The notes: generated from the sequence alone by a model not told the origin. 64,000 bases of DNA from Begonia masoniana (GCA_022432975.1 CM039509.1:22165432-22229431); one strand, 5' to 3'. Positions 12,058 through 25,936 are shown, counted from the stretch's first letter. Numbers and translations are program-made.

Positions 12058-14712
12058 AGAAATTTCGGTTATGGATTTTGATTTTTAGGTTTTCGGGTTT
12101 TCGCTCTTAGGGATATTTTTGTAAATGAGTAAATTAAGCCCGTTTTGTGAACGAGAAGTTTCGTTAGAACCCTAGGAATAAATTGAAATATTTGGAGAAA
12201 TAAGAAAATTTAGAGAAAACCGAATCGATAGGTTAATTGATGAGTTTATGCAAGAAATTTACAAAAAGGGCATTTAGGTAATTTTGAAGTCAAAATTTTT
12301 TATAAAACCTAAATCACCTCATTTTCTTCTCATTCCCTCCCCCCCCCCCCCCTCTCCAACGTGAAGCTCCTCACGATTTCTTCCCCTCTCCACTGTGATC
12401 TCTCAACGTTGATTTTGCTCCTCCTTTCTGACGATTTTCCTTCGAGTTTTCTTCCCTAAATCGATACTCTAGGTAAGCTTTATGCATTGTGTGTGTTTAG
12501 TAGTTGTTTTAGGGTTGATTTTGATTTAGGGTTTAGTGTAAAATTTCTAGATTTGTGAGAAATCGATAGGATAACGATTTTATGGCTCATGGATGATGTT
12601 TTGGTTGTGATTTAGGTAGATGAGTGAATTAATGGTGTGGGTGAATATTTATGGTTAGGTTTTGGTGGTTGGAGGTTAGTAAAACACCATTAATGGAGCT
12701 TTGTAAATCATGAGCGTTTAGTGCTCGATGAAATGCCCGAATGAAGTGAAATAGAGTTTTTGGAAAATTATCTCAGCTCGAGGTTTCGTTTAGACTTAAA
12801 TTTTATAATATAGAGTCGATACTAATGACGTGCCATGACAATGCCTTAGGTAACCCAAGCTCTCAAATGACGGTGCTCGGCATAGCTAGGACTCCAGGTA
12901 AGTGGTGTTAGGTTTCCGGCCCTTACGGCCCTACGTCATATCGATGTTAGGAATTAAATGTTTTCATGATTTTAGGGTTATGAAGAGTTGGGTAGACTAG
13001 GACGTTTCCTATTAGTGATCGGTTAGGCTCGTTTATGCACGTTATGAATGTTTGGATGATTGTTTGGTAGTACCATTCTTCATGCATCATGTTTTCTCCT
13101 TTAAGATTTAATGAAATGTTCTTGCATGCACATTTTTAAGTAAACGAAGTAAAGTGATAATGTTAAGTAAAGTTGGAGGATGAGTAGGGCACAGGGCACG
13201 CTAATGGCAACTCAGGGCACGATAAAATGTGAATGGCAACTCAGGGCAAGTGTTTGGTCTACAGGGTAAACGGGGTTGTACCTGTGCCTACTCATGCCCA
13301 AAGATATATATGTATATGTTATGTAAAGTGAATAAATGAAAAACGAACATGTTTTGAAAAATCATGCATTATGTATACTCACGTTTTAGTGCACCTCTTT
13401 ACTAAGCATTAGACTTAATGTGTTGATTGTATGATGTAGGTGACGAGAACGAAGGTGAGGAACCCCCTCCTGATGATCATGTGTAGTTGGTTGATAGGCG
13501 GAGCTCGTGGCGACGGAGCGTGTTTTGGCTAGGCAAGAGAATTCCGTGGGTGTGCTCCAAGTTATTTTGTGGTAAATAGGTGTGTACTAGATTGATATTG
13601 GACGATGTGATAAAGTTTAGGATGTGTAGAGGAGCTGATATTTTGGAAACGATATAATGGAAGTAGGCTTGGAGTTGTGTTGCTTAGAATGATTTGAAAG
13701 ACGTATTTGTTTTGGTGATGTTTTAGAAAATTCCGCTTTTAAGTTTAATATTGTGTTGAGGATTATGTTGGATTGATATAATGATTTTAGGCATTTTGAA
13801 CTGTAAGGATACGCTCTTTAGAGCGATCCATGCAGTTTGTTTTCACGAATTTTAAACATGTGTTCGGGTATGTGTATGAGTCGGGATTTTCGGGGTTTGA
13901 AGATTTTTTGTTTAAAAAGGTTGGGGAATGATTTTTGGAAAGTTTAAGGTGAAGGGTAAGAGTTTGGGAAAGAAAAATTTGTTAAGGGTAAGGAAAAAGA
14001 GGAGGGGCGCGCGCAGGCCAGGCGCTGGTGCGCGCTGGCCGGGCGTGGCGCGCGCGCAGCGGGAACGCTGACGCACGCTGGTCGTGCCCATAATGTTGTC
14101 CACGCGATCGATTGTGCCCGAGGCGCGATCGATCGTGCCCGAGGCGCGATCGATCGTGGTTTTGGGTCATTTTTAGTCGGGAAACCCGAGCCGGCCCGAT
14201 CGATCGGGCTTGGGGTGCGATCGATCGCGTTTGGCACGTGTTTGACACGTGGGGTTTGCGCTGGGCGCGCGTTGGGCGCATAGCGGTGGCAGAGGCGCGC
14301 GCACGCCATGTGCTGCGCGCGCGCACTGCAGGGCACCCACGTGTATTTTTTTTATTTTTGACCTTTCAAAACATATTTTTACCCGACCTCTTACGATACT
14401 TTTTAAATATATTTTACGGATGACCCCCACGTATTTTAAACGATTTTAAGGGTCCAAAAACCGAGTCGACGTTTTTTCAAAAAAGGGTTTTTACTTCGTT
14501 TTAATGATTTAAAAGTTGACAACTTTTATGCCCGTCATGTCTAAGCTAAAATTGGTCTATTTAGGGTCAATCGAGGTGGGTCAATTGTTTATGTCCGGTT
14601 GGTTGTAATGTGTTGTATAAAAATGAAAAATTTTATGTGAACTATTCGAGGTAAGGTTACGATTACGTCATGGTCTGTCCGTGACGGCCCTGACCGGGTT
14701 GGGGTCGTCACA
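12058..14712 (+). repeat. Element C 5' LTR
   Basis: Contains a C run (about 12344-12358) just upstream of the CT-rich exon 1, donor 1 after 12472, exon 2 at 12850-12897, a GGCC-CTTAC-GGCC hairpin at about 12917-12930, exon 3 from 13440, and a GC-rich block (about 14005-14335) with repeated CGATCGATCG. Intron 2 has a long-range inverted repeat between about 13181-13200 and 13279-13297 (ATGAGTAGGGCACAGG against CCTGTGCCTACTCAT). Confidence 0.92.
12850..13486 (+). other. Candidate LTR small ORF, exons 2-3 (element C 5' LTR)
   Basis: Exon 2 (12850-12897, 48 nt) reads GNPSSQMTVLGIARTPG in phase 1 and joins exon 3 (13440-13486) reading DENEGEEPPPDDHV and TAG. An in-frame ATG lies inside exon 2. 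Exon 1 has an in-frame TAA just before its donor, so if the ORF is translated here it would start in exon 2. The 3' LTR has lost that ATG (AGG instead), which weakens the case for this family. Confidence 0.38.
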
Positions 14713-14716
14713 GTTA

Positions 14717-14728
14717 TGGTATCAGAAC
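14717..14728 (+). other. Element C primer-binding site (tRNA-iMet)
   Basis: TGGTATCAGAAC lies four bases after the 5' LTR. It has one mismatch to the initiator Met tRNA primer sequence. Confidence 0.88.
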
Positions 14729-14875
14729 GATTGAGTTTTAAAAGCTATTCTGAAGGTTGCCTGCCAAAACACACCACCACACGGGAACTCTCCATCGACT
14801 GTAAGTGTTTAAGTTTAAGTATGATTCCTATTTATTTATATTGTTGTATTGTTTAATGTGCCTAGGAAAGAGAAA

Positions 14876-15400
14876 ATGCCGAGAGCACCCAGACAAGACA
14901 ATGAGATCCCTAATAGCCAACTGATGGAAATAGTGCGTCAACAGTCCGAACAAATAGGAATCTTACTCAACAGGGATGGAAACAATGTAACCTTGGGCAT
15001 GAATTGGTTGTTTCGGCATTATGCCTCAATCAATTGCTGGTTGGGTGTGGTAGATTTTAGACCCCCAAGTTGGGAGGGTTACTTCTTTCGAGCGACCCTC
15101 CGTTCGAGTAGGATGCCTCTAGTAACATCAATGTGTGCCCTGTACTCGATAAAACCTAGATGTTTCAGTTTTATGGCAAGCATCGTAGATGTAAGCATGC
15201 AAGATGAATTAAAGTTATGTGACATTCCGGCAGTTGATAGCCTTGAGGAAGTGTTCTTGGACGAATTGCCTAGCTTGCCTATGAATGCCCTATACTCGAT
15301 GAAGCATGGATGTTTTGGATTTATAGCAAGCGTTGAGGAAGTAAGTATGCGAAATGAGTTGAAGTTGTGTGATATTCCGGTAGTTAAGGATTTTACATAA
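14876..15400 (+). pseudogene. Element C gag stub fused to protease C-terminus
   Basis: A gag start reading MPRAPRQDNEIPNSQLMEIV runs about 35 codons. It then passes directly into the end of the protease, NVTLGMNWLFRHYASINC (Tekay elements read GMDWL..YxAxIDC). Most of gag and the protease active site are therefore deleted. A diverged 150-bp tandem duplication follows (15131-15280 and 15281-15430), each unit ending in FLDELP(S/G)LP. The second unit carries TAA at 15398-15400. This cannot make functional Gag. Confidence 0.85.
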
Positions 15401-15430
15401 GTGTTCCTGGACGAGTTGCCCGGCTTGCCT
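15131..15430 (+). repeat. 150-bp tandem duplication in the protease-RT linker
   Basis: Two units of exactly 150 bp (50 codons) share ALYS, ELKLCDIP and VFLDELP. They are clearly diverged (roughly three quarters identical by eye), so the duplication is older than the copy itself or has decayed. Related Tekay polyproteins have this linker once. Confidence 0.8.
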
Positions 15431-16600
15431 CCAGATCGAGAAATAGAGTTCACTATTGAGATTATTCCTGGTTCGGCGCCAGTGTCTAAGAATCCTTATA
15501 GAATGGCACCGGTTGAACTGAAGGAGTTGTACATCCAGCTGAAGGAGCTAACAGACAAGGGTTTTATACGGCCGAGCGTTTCTCCTTGGGGCGCTCCGGT
15601 TTTGTTCGTGAAGAAGAAAGATGGTTCCTTAAGAATGTACGTTGATTACCGAGAGCTGAACAAATTAACCATCAGAAATAAATATCTGCTACAGAGAATT
15701 GATGACCTATTTGACCAGTTGCATGGGGCCAGTGTGTTCTCGAAGATTGATTTACGGTCAGGGTACCACCAATTAAAAATTAAGGCCGATGATATACCAA
15801 AGACCGCTTTTAGAACACGATATGGGCACTATGAATTTAGGGTTATGTCCTTCGGTTTGACGAATGCCCCGGCAGCTTTTATGGATCTCATGAATAGAGT
15901 GTTTCGCGAGTTCCTGGATAAGTTCGTGATAGTGTTCATAGATGACATTCTGATATATTCCCGAAATGACGACGAACACGCGAAGCACTTGAGGGCTATT
16001 TTGGATACGTTGAAGCGGCATCAATTGTATGCTAAGTTTTCCAAGTGCAGATTTTGGCTGAATCAGGTGAATTTCTTAGGCCACGTAATTTCAAAAGAAG
16101 GTGTTTCAGTGGATCCGGCTAAGGTTCAAGCTGTAAAGGGGTGGCCTTTGCCGAGGAATGCAAGTGAAGTACAAAGTTTCATTGGCCTGGCTGGGTATTA
16201 TCAGAAGTTTATTGAAAGGTTTTCAATCATAGCCAAGCCCCTGACGAATTTAACTAAGAAGGAAGCGAAATACGTGTGGTCTAAGGCATGTGAGGAAAGT
16301 TTTCAGACCTTGAAGCAAAAGTTGACCACAACGCCATTGTTGATTCTGCCCGTGGAGAATGGAATATTCAGTATCTATTGTGACGCCTCCAAAGTAGGAT
16401 TGGGATGCGTATTGATGCAGGACGGAAAGGTAATTGTCTATGCCTCTAGGCAGTTGAAGACTTATGAGCAGAACTATCTGACGCATGACTTAGAATTGGC
16501 AGCGGTGGTATTTGCGTTGAAAATATGGAGGCACTATCTTTACGGTCAAAAGTGTGAATTGTTTTCAGACCATAAGAGTTTAAAGTATCTTTTTACGTAG
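15401..16600 (+). pseudogene. Element C reverse transcriptase and RNase H
   Basis: The RT entry reads [16 protein letters not shown], then [20 protein letters not shown] and [12 protein letters not shown]. The catalytic box is FIDD at 15935-15946. A thumb/linker ([15 protein letters not shown]) leads to RNase H ([43 protein letters not shown]). The open stretch ends at TAG 16598-16600, inside RNase H. A second stop (TTT TAA TTC) lies near 16635 before the frame resumes at [27 protein letters not shown] copies RNA into DNA; this copy is dead. Confidence 0.92.
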
Positions 16601-16639
16601 AAAGATTTAAACATGAGGCAAAGGAGATGGTTTTAATTC

Positions 16640-18268
16640 GTGAAGGATTACGACTTTGAAATCAAGTACCATCCAGGAAAGGCAAATACGGTGGCAGACG
16701 CATTGAGTAGGATGCCTATGACCAAGGAGTCAGTCATTTGCTGTATGCCAGCTTCATTGAGAAAGGAGATTCAGAGGTATGAACTTGAAGTAGTTTCAGA
16801 GCTTTCGGCCCTACTTGCTGACTTGACGATATGGCCTACTCTGTTGGACAAAATTAAAGAGGCTCAACAGTTAGATACGGAAGAAAAGGTGGCTATTGTA
16901 GCCAAGTTATCAGTTACGTCTTCCGATTTCAGCTACTCTGAGGATGGCATTCTGAGATTTCAGGACCGCTGGTACGTTCCAAAGGATGATGAGTTGAGGA
17001 AGTTGATTATGTCAGAGGCACATTCATCGTCGTTCTCAGTGCATCCGGGTAACACCAAGATGTACCGAGATCTGAAAGTGCTTTATTGGTGGCCGAATAT
17101 GAAGCGTGATGTGGCCAATTATGTACAGTCCTGCCTTGTCTGCCAACAAGTTAAGGCAGAACACCAGAGGCCAGGTGGGATGTTACAACCTCTACCGATT
17201 CCCTAGTGGAAGTGGGATCATATTGCAATGAATTTCGTTGTGGGATTACCAAGGACAACAAAAGGGCATGACAGTATATGGGTTGTAGTCGATAGATTGA
17301 CGAAGACGGCTCATTTCTTACCTGTAAAGATAACCTACACGATGAACCAGTTTGCAGAGCTGTATGTTCAGGAGATTGTGAGGTTGCACGGGGTTCCTGT
17401 GTCGATAGTTTCTGACCGGGATCCCAGATTTACTTCGAGGTTTTCGAAAAGTTTACAAAGCGCTATGGGTACTAAGTTAACTTTTAGCACGGCTTTCCAC
17501 CCACAGACTGACGGACAATCTGAAAGGACGATTCAGATACTTGCGGATATGCTGAGAGCGTGCGTGCTAGAGTTTCAAGCATCATGGAGCCAGTATTTAC
17601 CGTTGGTTGAATTTGCGTATAATAACAGTTATCAGTCCACGATTGGTATGGCTCTGTACGAAACGCTGTATGGCAGAAAGTGTAGGTCGCCGCTGTATTG
17701 GGATGAGGTAGGCGAAGCAAAGTTGATTGAACCAAAAATATTACAACAACTATCTGAGAAGGTTGCTCTTATCAGGCAAAGGATGGAAACGGCACAGAGT
17801 TGCCAAAAGAGCTATGCCGATCGAAGAAGACGAAATTTGGAGTTTGTAATTGGTGATGAGGTGTTTTTGAAAGTTTCACCGTTCAAAGGCGTGGTTCGCT
17901 TTGGTAAGAGAGGGAAGTTGAATCCACGGTTTGTTGGACCTTTCCCGATTACAGAGAAGATTGGAGCTACAGCGTACAAGCTTCAGTTGCCATTGTATAT
18001 GGAGGGTGTACGTAATGTCTTCCACGTGTCGATGTTGAGGAAATGTGTACGAGATCCGACACACATGGTAGAACCGATTCGTGTTAAGATACAGCCGACC
18101 TTAACTTACGAAGAGTGGCCAGTGCAAATTATGGAGTATGCTGTGAAAGTTTTACGAAATAAGTTAATCCCACTGGTTAATGTGTTGTGGAGGAACCAAA
18201 ACATAGAGGAAGCAACGTGGGAGCGCCAACATGATATGATGGACAGATATCCAGAGTTGTTCATGTAG
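16640..18268 (+). pseudogene. Element C integrase with C-terminal chromodomain-like tail
   Basis: The zinc finger is HSSSFSVHPGNTKMYRDL to CLVCQQVK. TAG at 17204-17206 interrupts the linker (LPIP*WKWDH). The catalytic core shows WVVVDRLTKTAHF, SDRDPRFTSRFS and GQSERTIQILADML. The residue expected to be the first catalytic Asp (MDFVVGLP in relatives) is Asn here: MNFVVGLP, AAT at 17231-17233. The C-terminus has GPFPITEKIGATAYKLQLP and the Tekay-type tail VNVLWRNQNIEEATWE ending YPELFM. Integrases of this group are thought to use such tails to bind heterochromatin. Confidence 0.9.
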
Positions 18269-18294
18269 GAAATTTTGGGGACAAAATTCTAAAT

Positions 18295-18307
18295 AAGGAG
18301 GGTAGGA
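18295..18307 (+). other. Element C polypurine tract
   Basis: AAGGAGGGTAGGA abuts the 3' LTR and follows the conserved Tekay 3' signature TTTTGGGGACAAAATTCTAA. Confidence 0.82.
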
Positions 18308-20957
18308 TGTAACGCCCAGAAATTTAGGTTATGGGTTTTGAGTTTTAGGTTTTCGGGTTTTCGCTCTTAGGGATATTTTTGTAAATGAGCAAATTAAGCC
18401 TGTTTTGTGAACGGGAAGTTTTGTTAGAACCCTAAGAATAAATTGGAATATTTGGAGAAATAAGAAAATTTAGACAAAACCGAATCGATAGGTTAATTGA
18501 TGAGTTTATGCAAGAAATTTACAAAAAGGACATTTAGGTAATTTTGAAGTCAAAATTTTTATAAAACCTAAATCACCTCATTTTCTTTTCATCCCCCCCC
18601 CCCCCCCAACCAACGTGAAGCTCCTCACGATTTCTTCCCCTCTCCACTGTGATCTCTCAACGTTGATTTTGCTCCTCCTTTCCGACGATTTTCTTCGAGT
18701 TTTCTTCCCTAAATCGATACTCTAGGTAACCTCTCTGCATTGTGTGTTTAGTAGTTGTTTTAGGGTTGATTTTGATTTAGGGTTTACTGTAAAATTTCTG
18801 GATTTGTGAGAAATCGATAGGATAGCGATTTTATGGCTCATGGATGATGTTTTGGTTGTGATTTAGCTAGGTAGAGTGAATTAATGGTGTGGGTGAATAT
18901 TTATGGTTAGGTTTTGGTGGTTGGAGGTTAGTAAAACACCATTAATGGAGCTTTGTAAATCATGAGTGTTTAGTGCTCGATGAAATGCCCGAATGAAGTG
19001 AAATAGAGTTTTTGGAAAATTATCTTAGCTCGGGGTTTCGTTTAGTCTTAAATTTTATAATATAGAGTCGATACTAATGACGTGCCATGACAATGCCTTA
19101 GGTAACCCAAGCTCTCAAAGGACGGTGCTCGGCATAGCTAGGACTCCAGGTAAGTGGTGTTAGGTTTCCGGCCCTTACGGCCCTACGTCATATCGATGTT
19201 AGGAATTAAATGTTTTCATGATTTTAGGGTTATGAAGAGTTGGGTAGACTAGGACGTTTCCTATTAGTTGTCGTTTAGGCTCGTTTATGCACGTTATTAA
19301 TGTTTGGATGATTGTTTGGTAGTACCATTCTTCATGCATCATGTTTTCTCCTTTAAGATTTAATGAAATGTTCTTGCATGCACATTTTTAAGTAAACGAC
19401 GTAAAGTGATAATGTTAAGTAAAGTTGGAGGATGAGTAGGGCACAGGGCACGCTAATGGCAACTCAGGGCATGATAAAATGTGAATGGCAACTCAGGGCA
19501 AGTGTTTGGTCTACACGGTAGACGGGGTTGTGCCTGTGCCTACTCATGCCCAAAGATATATATGTATATGTTATGTAAAGTGAATAAATGAAAAACGAAC
19601 ATGTTTTGAAAAATCATGCATTATGTATACTCACGTTTTAGTGCACCTCTTTACTAAGCATTAGGCTTAATGTGTTTATCGTATGATGTAGGTGACGAGA
19701 ACGAAAGTGAGGAACCCCCTCCTGATGATCATGTGTAGTTGGTTGATGGGCGGAGATCGTGGCGACGGGACGTGTTTTGGCTAAGCAAGAGAATTCCGTG
19801 GGTGTGCTCCAAGTTATTTTGTAGTAAATAGGTGTGTACTAGATTGATATTGGACGTTGTGATAAAGTTTAGGATGTATAGAGGAGTTGATATTTTGGAA
19901 ACGATATAATGGAAGTAGGCTTGGAGTTGTGTTACTTAGAATGATTTGAAAGACGTATTTGTTTTGGTGATGTTTTAGAAAATTCCGCTTTTAAGTTTAA
20001 TATTGTGTTGAGGATTATGTTGGATTGATATAATGATTTTAGGCATTTTGAACTGTAAGGATACGCTCGGATTTTAGAGCGATCCATGCAGTTTGTTTTC
20101 ACGAATTTTAAACACGTGTTCGGGTATGTGTATGAGTCGGGATTTTCGGGGTTTGAAGATTTTGTGTTCAAAAAGGTTGGGGAATGATTTTTGGAAAGTT
20201 TAAGGTGAAGGGTAAGAGTTTGGGAAAGAAAAATTTGTTAAGGGTAAGGAAAAAGAGGAAGGGCGCGCGCAGGCCAGGCGCTGGTGCGCGCTGGCAGGGC
20301 GTGGAGCGCGCGCGCGCGCAGTGTGTGCTCGCGGCAGGCGCGCTGGCGCACGCTGGGCGCGCCCAGAATGTTGCCCACGCGATCGATTGTGCCCGAGGCG
20401 CGATCGATCGTGGTTTTGGGTCCTTTTTAGTTGGGAAACCCTAGCCTGCCCGATCGATCAGGCTTGGGGTGTGATCGATCGCGTTTGGCACGCGTTTGAC
20501 ACGTGGGGTTGGCGCTGGGAGCGCCCTGGCGCGCGCTGGGCGCGCAGCGGTTGCAGGCACGCGCGCAGCGCAGGGCACCCATGTGCGTTTTTTTTATTTT
20601 CGTCCTTTCAAAACATATTTTGACCCGACCTCTTACGATACTTTTTAAATATATTTTACGAGCGACCCCCACGTATTTTAAACGATTTTAAGGGTCCAAA
20701 AACCGAGTCGACGTTTTTCCGAAAAAGGGTTTTTACTTCGTTTTAATGATTTAAAAGTTGACAACTTTTATGCCGGTCATGTCTAAGTTAAAATTGTTCT
20801 ATTTAGGGTCAATCGAGGTTGGTCAATTGTCTATGTCCGGTTGGTTGTAATGTGTTGTATAAAAATGAAAAATTTTATGTGAACTATTCGAGAGTTTAAG
20901 GTTACGATTACGACATGGTCTGTCCGTGACGGCCCTGACCGGGTTGTGGTCGTCACA
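18308..20957 (+). repeat. Element C 3' LTR
   Basis: Same layout as the 5' LTR: C run near 18595-18607, exon 2 at 19102-19149 (48 nt), exon 3 at 19692-19738 (tail DENESEEPPPDDHV), and GC-rich CGATCGATCG blocks near 20378-20480. It ends GGTCGTCACA at 20957. Confidence 0.92.
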
Positions 20958-20970
20958 AATTGTGTGCTGC

Positions 20971-23618
20971 TTTAACGACCCTAATACTGTACCTAATTTT
21001 TTCGTACAAATTTTTTCTTTTTACAATCCTAATTTTAAGCGGAAAATCATTTTCGAAACATTTGAGCGGAATTTCAATCGAAAACGAAATCGTTAAAGTC
21101 GTTTAGAAAATCATTCAAAATAAATCTTAAAATCAATAAACTTAAAACAATATATAATGAAAAAAGTTAAAATCATTTAAGAAACAAAACAAGGGTAAAA
21201 ATGGCACTCGGCCAAAGAAAGGAAGTGGCGATCGATCGCCCAAAACAGGCGATCGATCGCCTGATAAAAATAACGAGGGGCGATCGATCGCCCACAATTG
21301 CCTAGCGATCGCCTGGTGAGGCGATCGCTGAGAGGGGGAGGTGATCGATCGCCGCCCCCTGGGCGATCGATCGCCAAGCTCTCTGCAATTTTTCCAGAGA
21401 GCTCGGCTGCCCCCTCCCTCTTCCTCTTTCTTTCTTTTCCCCTTCTTTCCTTCTTTCTTTTCTTTTTCCTTCTTTCCCCTGTGTACACAATTCCCTTACC
21501 ATATTTATACACACTAAGCCTTTCACTAATCATCAACATAGACTCACTCTCAACCCCATCGATTTCTCACTTGCCAATCACCCAAAATCACGACTCAAAA
21601 CCTATTTAAAAAAACATATCCTAGTTTCATAAAAACAAACCGCGTGGACATGTTTAAAACTAAACGTTTTCTCCTATTAAAATTACCAAGCAATTCCATA
21701 AAGCTTAAATAAAAACCTTAACAAAACGTTTTGTAAAACAGTTTACCAAAACATCTATGCATCATTCAGTCAGCTAACCAGAACCAAACATCCTAAAATG
21801 TATCAACTATACTATTAAACTATCTAATCCACCGTTAACCCAAAATCACCCAAACATCCTCAAAACACATACTTACATCCCCACGAGTCAAGTTAAGTAT
21901 CGACTGCGCCAACACACCCCCGCGAGTCATCCTCCGTCAACTGCGTCACTCCTCGGGTGGAGGGATCTCGTCCTCACCTATGTCAAGATCACCTACACCA
22001 TACAAACACACTATGAGCTAAAGGCTCAGTAAGTTTCGTAAATGTAAATGCATGCTGTGCAGATGAGTTTCAGAAATCATGCAACATTTTCTTATCATTA
22101 CGTCGCAGACATATTGTCACCGAGATATCAGCCTGCTAAAAGGAAAGGATTCATCCCGCGGTCGGACAACCCTTTCTATCTAGCGGAGGGGGGTACATGC
22201 TTACACAAACAACAGCCATGCCTGAGCCCCACCTCGCGTGACCAGATAACAGATTACGTAGATTCATTTAGTTCAGGCGATGTGGTATTGTGACAGACCC
22301 CTTTGTGCCTACATAATAGATCAATAGCCCCCTTTCAGGTCACATCTCTTTTCATTCAAACATCGTACAGAAGTTCATTTTCTGTGCTCTTTTAAAAACC
22401 ATGATGCATGAACACGTGCATAACATAACATTCAATATATATACCATCAAGACAACAAAAACATAATCTACATTCTACATATATACCATCAAGATAATAA
22501 AAACGCATAACCTATAAAAGAACTAATCTTAACTACCCAACCAAAGCATATAAACAAACAATTCACCAATGATCCTCGACGCGACATCGACGTACGGTGT
22601 AGGCCAATCAGCCCTAGTAAGTCACGAGAACTTACCTGTCATCCGCAGCGCATTGAGCTCCGTCCACGAGCGTTGTTCACCTAAGGCAATTTCACAACAA
22701 TCGTCGTTAAGCACGTTCAAACCTTTAAGCGTCAAAACTAACGAAACTCTTAACTAAAGAATTTCTTAAAACTCTAGGATACTTCCTTGAGGCATTTCGT
22801 CGAGCATTTCACATTCAACTTACCAATACCTCCATTAACGGAGTTTTCTAAAACTTCAAAAATCCATAAAACCCAAACATCTCACAACGAATCGTTTAAC
22901 TTCGTCCAATAACGTCCAACACTTCTATTATCTTCACAACTATGGCAAACCTATCGATTTCTAACTTTAGACTACGTTTTAACAAAACTTAAACGGAACC
23001 CTAACCGTGAAACTTTACGAAAACCAAACAATAACCTTCTAAAACCATAAAACCTTACCTAGAGCGTTGATTGGAGGAGAAAGCGCGATGAAAACTAGTC
23101 GAACGGAGGAGGAGAAATCGCCGGAATGGAGAACGTCGTTCGTGGGAGAGAGATCGCCTGAGGGTTGAGAGGGAAAAGAGAGATCGTGAATGAGGGAGAA
23201 GAGAAAAAGGGTATTTGTAATTTAATAAAATTTGACTTTGTAAATTACTATTTTACCCTTTCCTTTGTTTTCTATTTGTTTCGTCGCTCGTTTCGTTAAT
23301 TGTCCAACGATTCGGTTTCTCCAAATTTCCTTATTTCACCAATAACTTCGACTTATTATCGGGGTTCTATTAAAACTGTCTGTTCGAAATTCGGACTCTG
23401 TTTACTATTTTTACCAAAGTATCCTTTATATTACGATAAATGTAATTCTCGTAATATTAGCGTTACGTCTCCTAAAATTCCCAAAATTTTCTTAAGATCC
23501 ATATTAATTATTAGGATCGTAATAATACTCTCTTTTCGTAAAACGGGTTTGATTTGATATATTTACAAAAATGTCATTTATATTAAAATATTAATATTCT
23601 GAAAAGCCGGGTGTTACA
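20971..23618 (-). mobile_element. Solo LTR-K
   Basis: A 2648-bp solo LTR on the minus strand, from TGTAACACCCGGC at 23618 to GGGTCGTTAAA at 20971. The last bases look like a mutated TTACA. TSD GCTGC is exact (20966-20970 and 23619-23623). It sits only 13 bp from the end of element C, in LTR-H. Module on the minus strand: donor 1 near 23057, exon 2 at 22680-22636, hairpin GGC-TGATT-GGCC at 22623-22612, exon 3 at 21992-21946. Repeated GGCGATCGATCGCC palindromes occupy about 21226-21375. Confidence 0.9.
21946..23190 (-). other. Candidate LTR small ORF, three exons (LTR-K)
   Basis: Exon 1 (about 23190-23057) is open throughout in phase 1, ending LSPPINALG, but has no ATG. Exon 2 (22680-22636, 45 nt) reads EQRSWTELNALRMTG after the junction glycine. 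Exon 3 (21992-21946) reads DLDIGEDEIPPPEE and TGA. LTR-E has EQRSWTELELQRT and DVNPGEDDVPPSDV at the same places. An in-frame ATG sits four codons before the second junction (MTGDLDIG). The open three-exon frame with conserved phase is the main evidence. Confidence 0.45.
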
Positions 23619-23623
23619 GCTGC

Positions 23624-25291
<1,668 letters not shown>

Positions 25292-25516
25292 ATTGCGGAT
25301 CTAATTAATTTAATATAAGGCAAAATTTATATCATACCATTTTTAACAACTAAATTTAAAATATGACAAACACATCTCATATGAAAAAGAGAATCGTGAA
25401 TAGTATCTAATTGAAAATAATTTTTAAAATGAGAAATAACAACATCATTAGCACTAGCATTATCAAGTATTATGCTAAATATTCTATCTCGAATAGAATA
25501 TTCTTGCAATATCGTT

Positions 25517-25563
<47 letters not shown>

Positions 25564-25936
25564 TAATACCAGTGTGAGGATATTCACAATTACGAAATCC
25601 TAAAATTCTTTTATTTAATTGTCAAGACTCGTCAATAAAATGAGAAGTAACAACGACAAAGTTTATAGAATTACGTGCACTCTATAAATCAGAGGTGATA
25701 CAAATAGACATTGAAGGAGCGCTTGAAAAAAATAAAATTAGTTCATTTTTTATATTATTAAACATTTTAATAATATCATTTGTAGTTGTACTTCTAGGAA
25801 CACGTTTAAAATTAGGAGTAACATACTCTTTCATAAATTTTTCAAATTTATCACTATTGGTGAACGCTAAAGGCAACTCATATTGTGCTACAAATTTTGA
25901 TATTTATTCTCTCATTTTATTTTGCGAATACAAAAA
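25292..25936 (-). pseudogene. hAT transposase, 5' half, broken
   Basis: N-terminal and central part of the hAT transposase continued at 2357-1230. On the minus strand from 25936: FLYSQNKMRE*ISKFVAQYE, then LPLAFTNSDKFEKFMKEYV and ITSDL. Next come SHFIDES*QLNKRILGF and PHTGITI, a TA microsatellite read as repeated Tyr-Ile, DRIFSIILDNASAND and FHMRCVCHILNLVVKNGM. These match the RNase-H-like catalytic region of Ac/RICESLEEPER hAT proteins. Stops replace expected residues (for example Trp before QLNKRIL). A BED zinc finger is not recognisable upstream. Confidence 0.85.
25520..25558 (-). repeat. (AT)n microsatellite inside hAT coding sequence
   Basis: About 39 bp of alternating AT. It lies between PHTGITI and IVTILQEY in the hAT frame and is read as a Tyr-Ile repeat. 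Confidence 0.95.

Larger units (their letters stand above)
12058..20957 (+). mobile_element. Element C: Tekay-like chromovirus, gag-deleted
   Basis: A two-LTR element of 8900 bp. LTRs are at 12058-14712 (2655 bp) and 18308-20957 (2650 bp), TGTAACGCCC...GTCACA. The TSD is GATTG (12053-12057) and AATTG (20958-20962), one mismatch. The internal region holds a Met-tRNA primer site, a gag N-terminus stub, a rearranged protease-RT linker, RT, RNase H, integrase with a Tekay-type C-terminal chromodomain-like tail, and a polypurine tract. The LTRs show 9 substitutions in their first ~150 bases, so the insertion is not recent. Confidence 0.93.

Noticed and set aside
13912..14449. Several overlapping Arg/Ala-rich frames on both strands
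   Set aside because: They come from GC-rich palindromic repeats in the LTR; the 20184-20691 set is the same in the 3' LTR.
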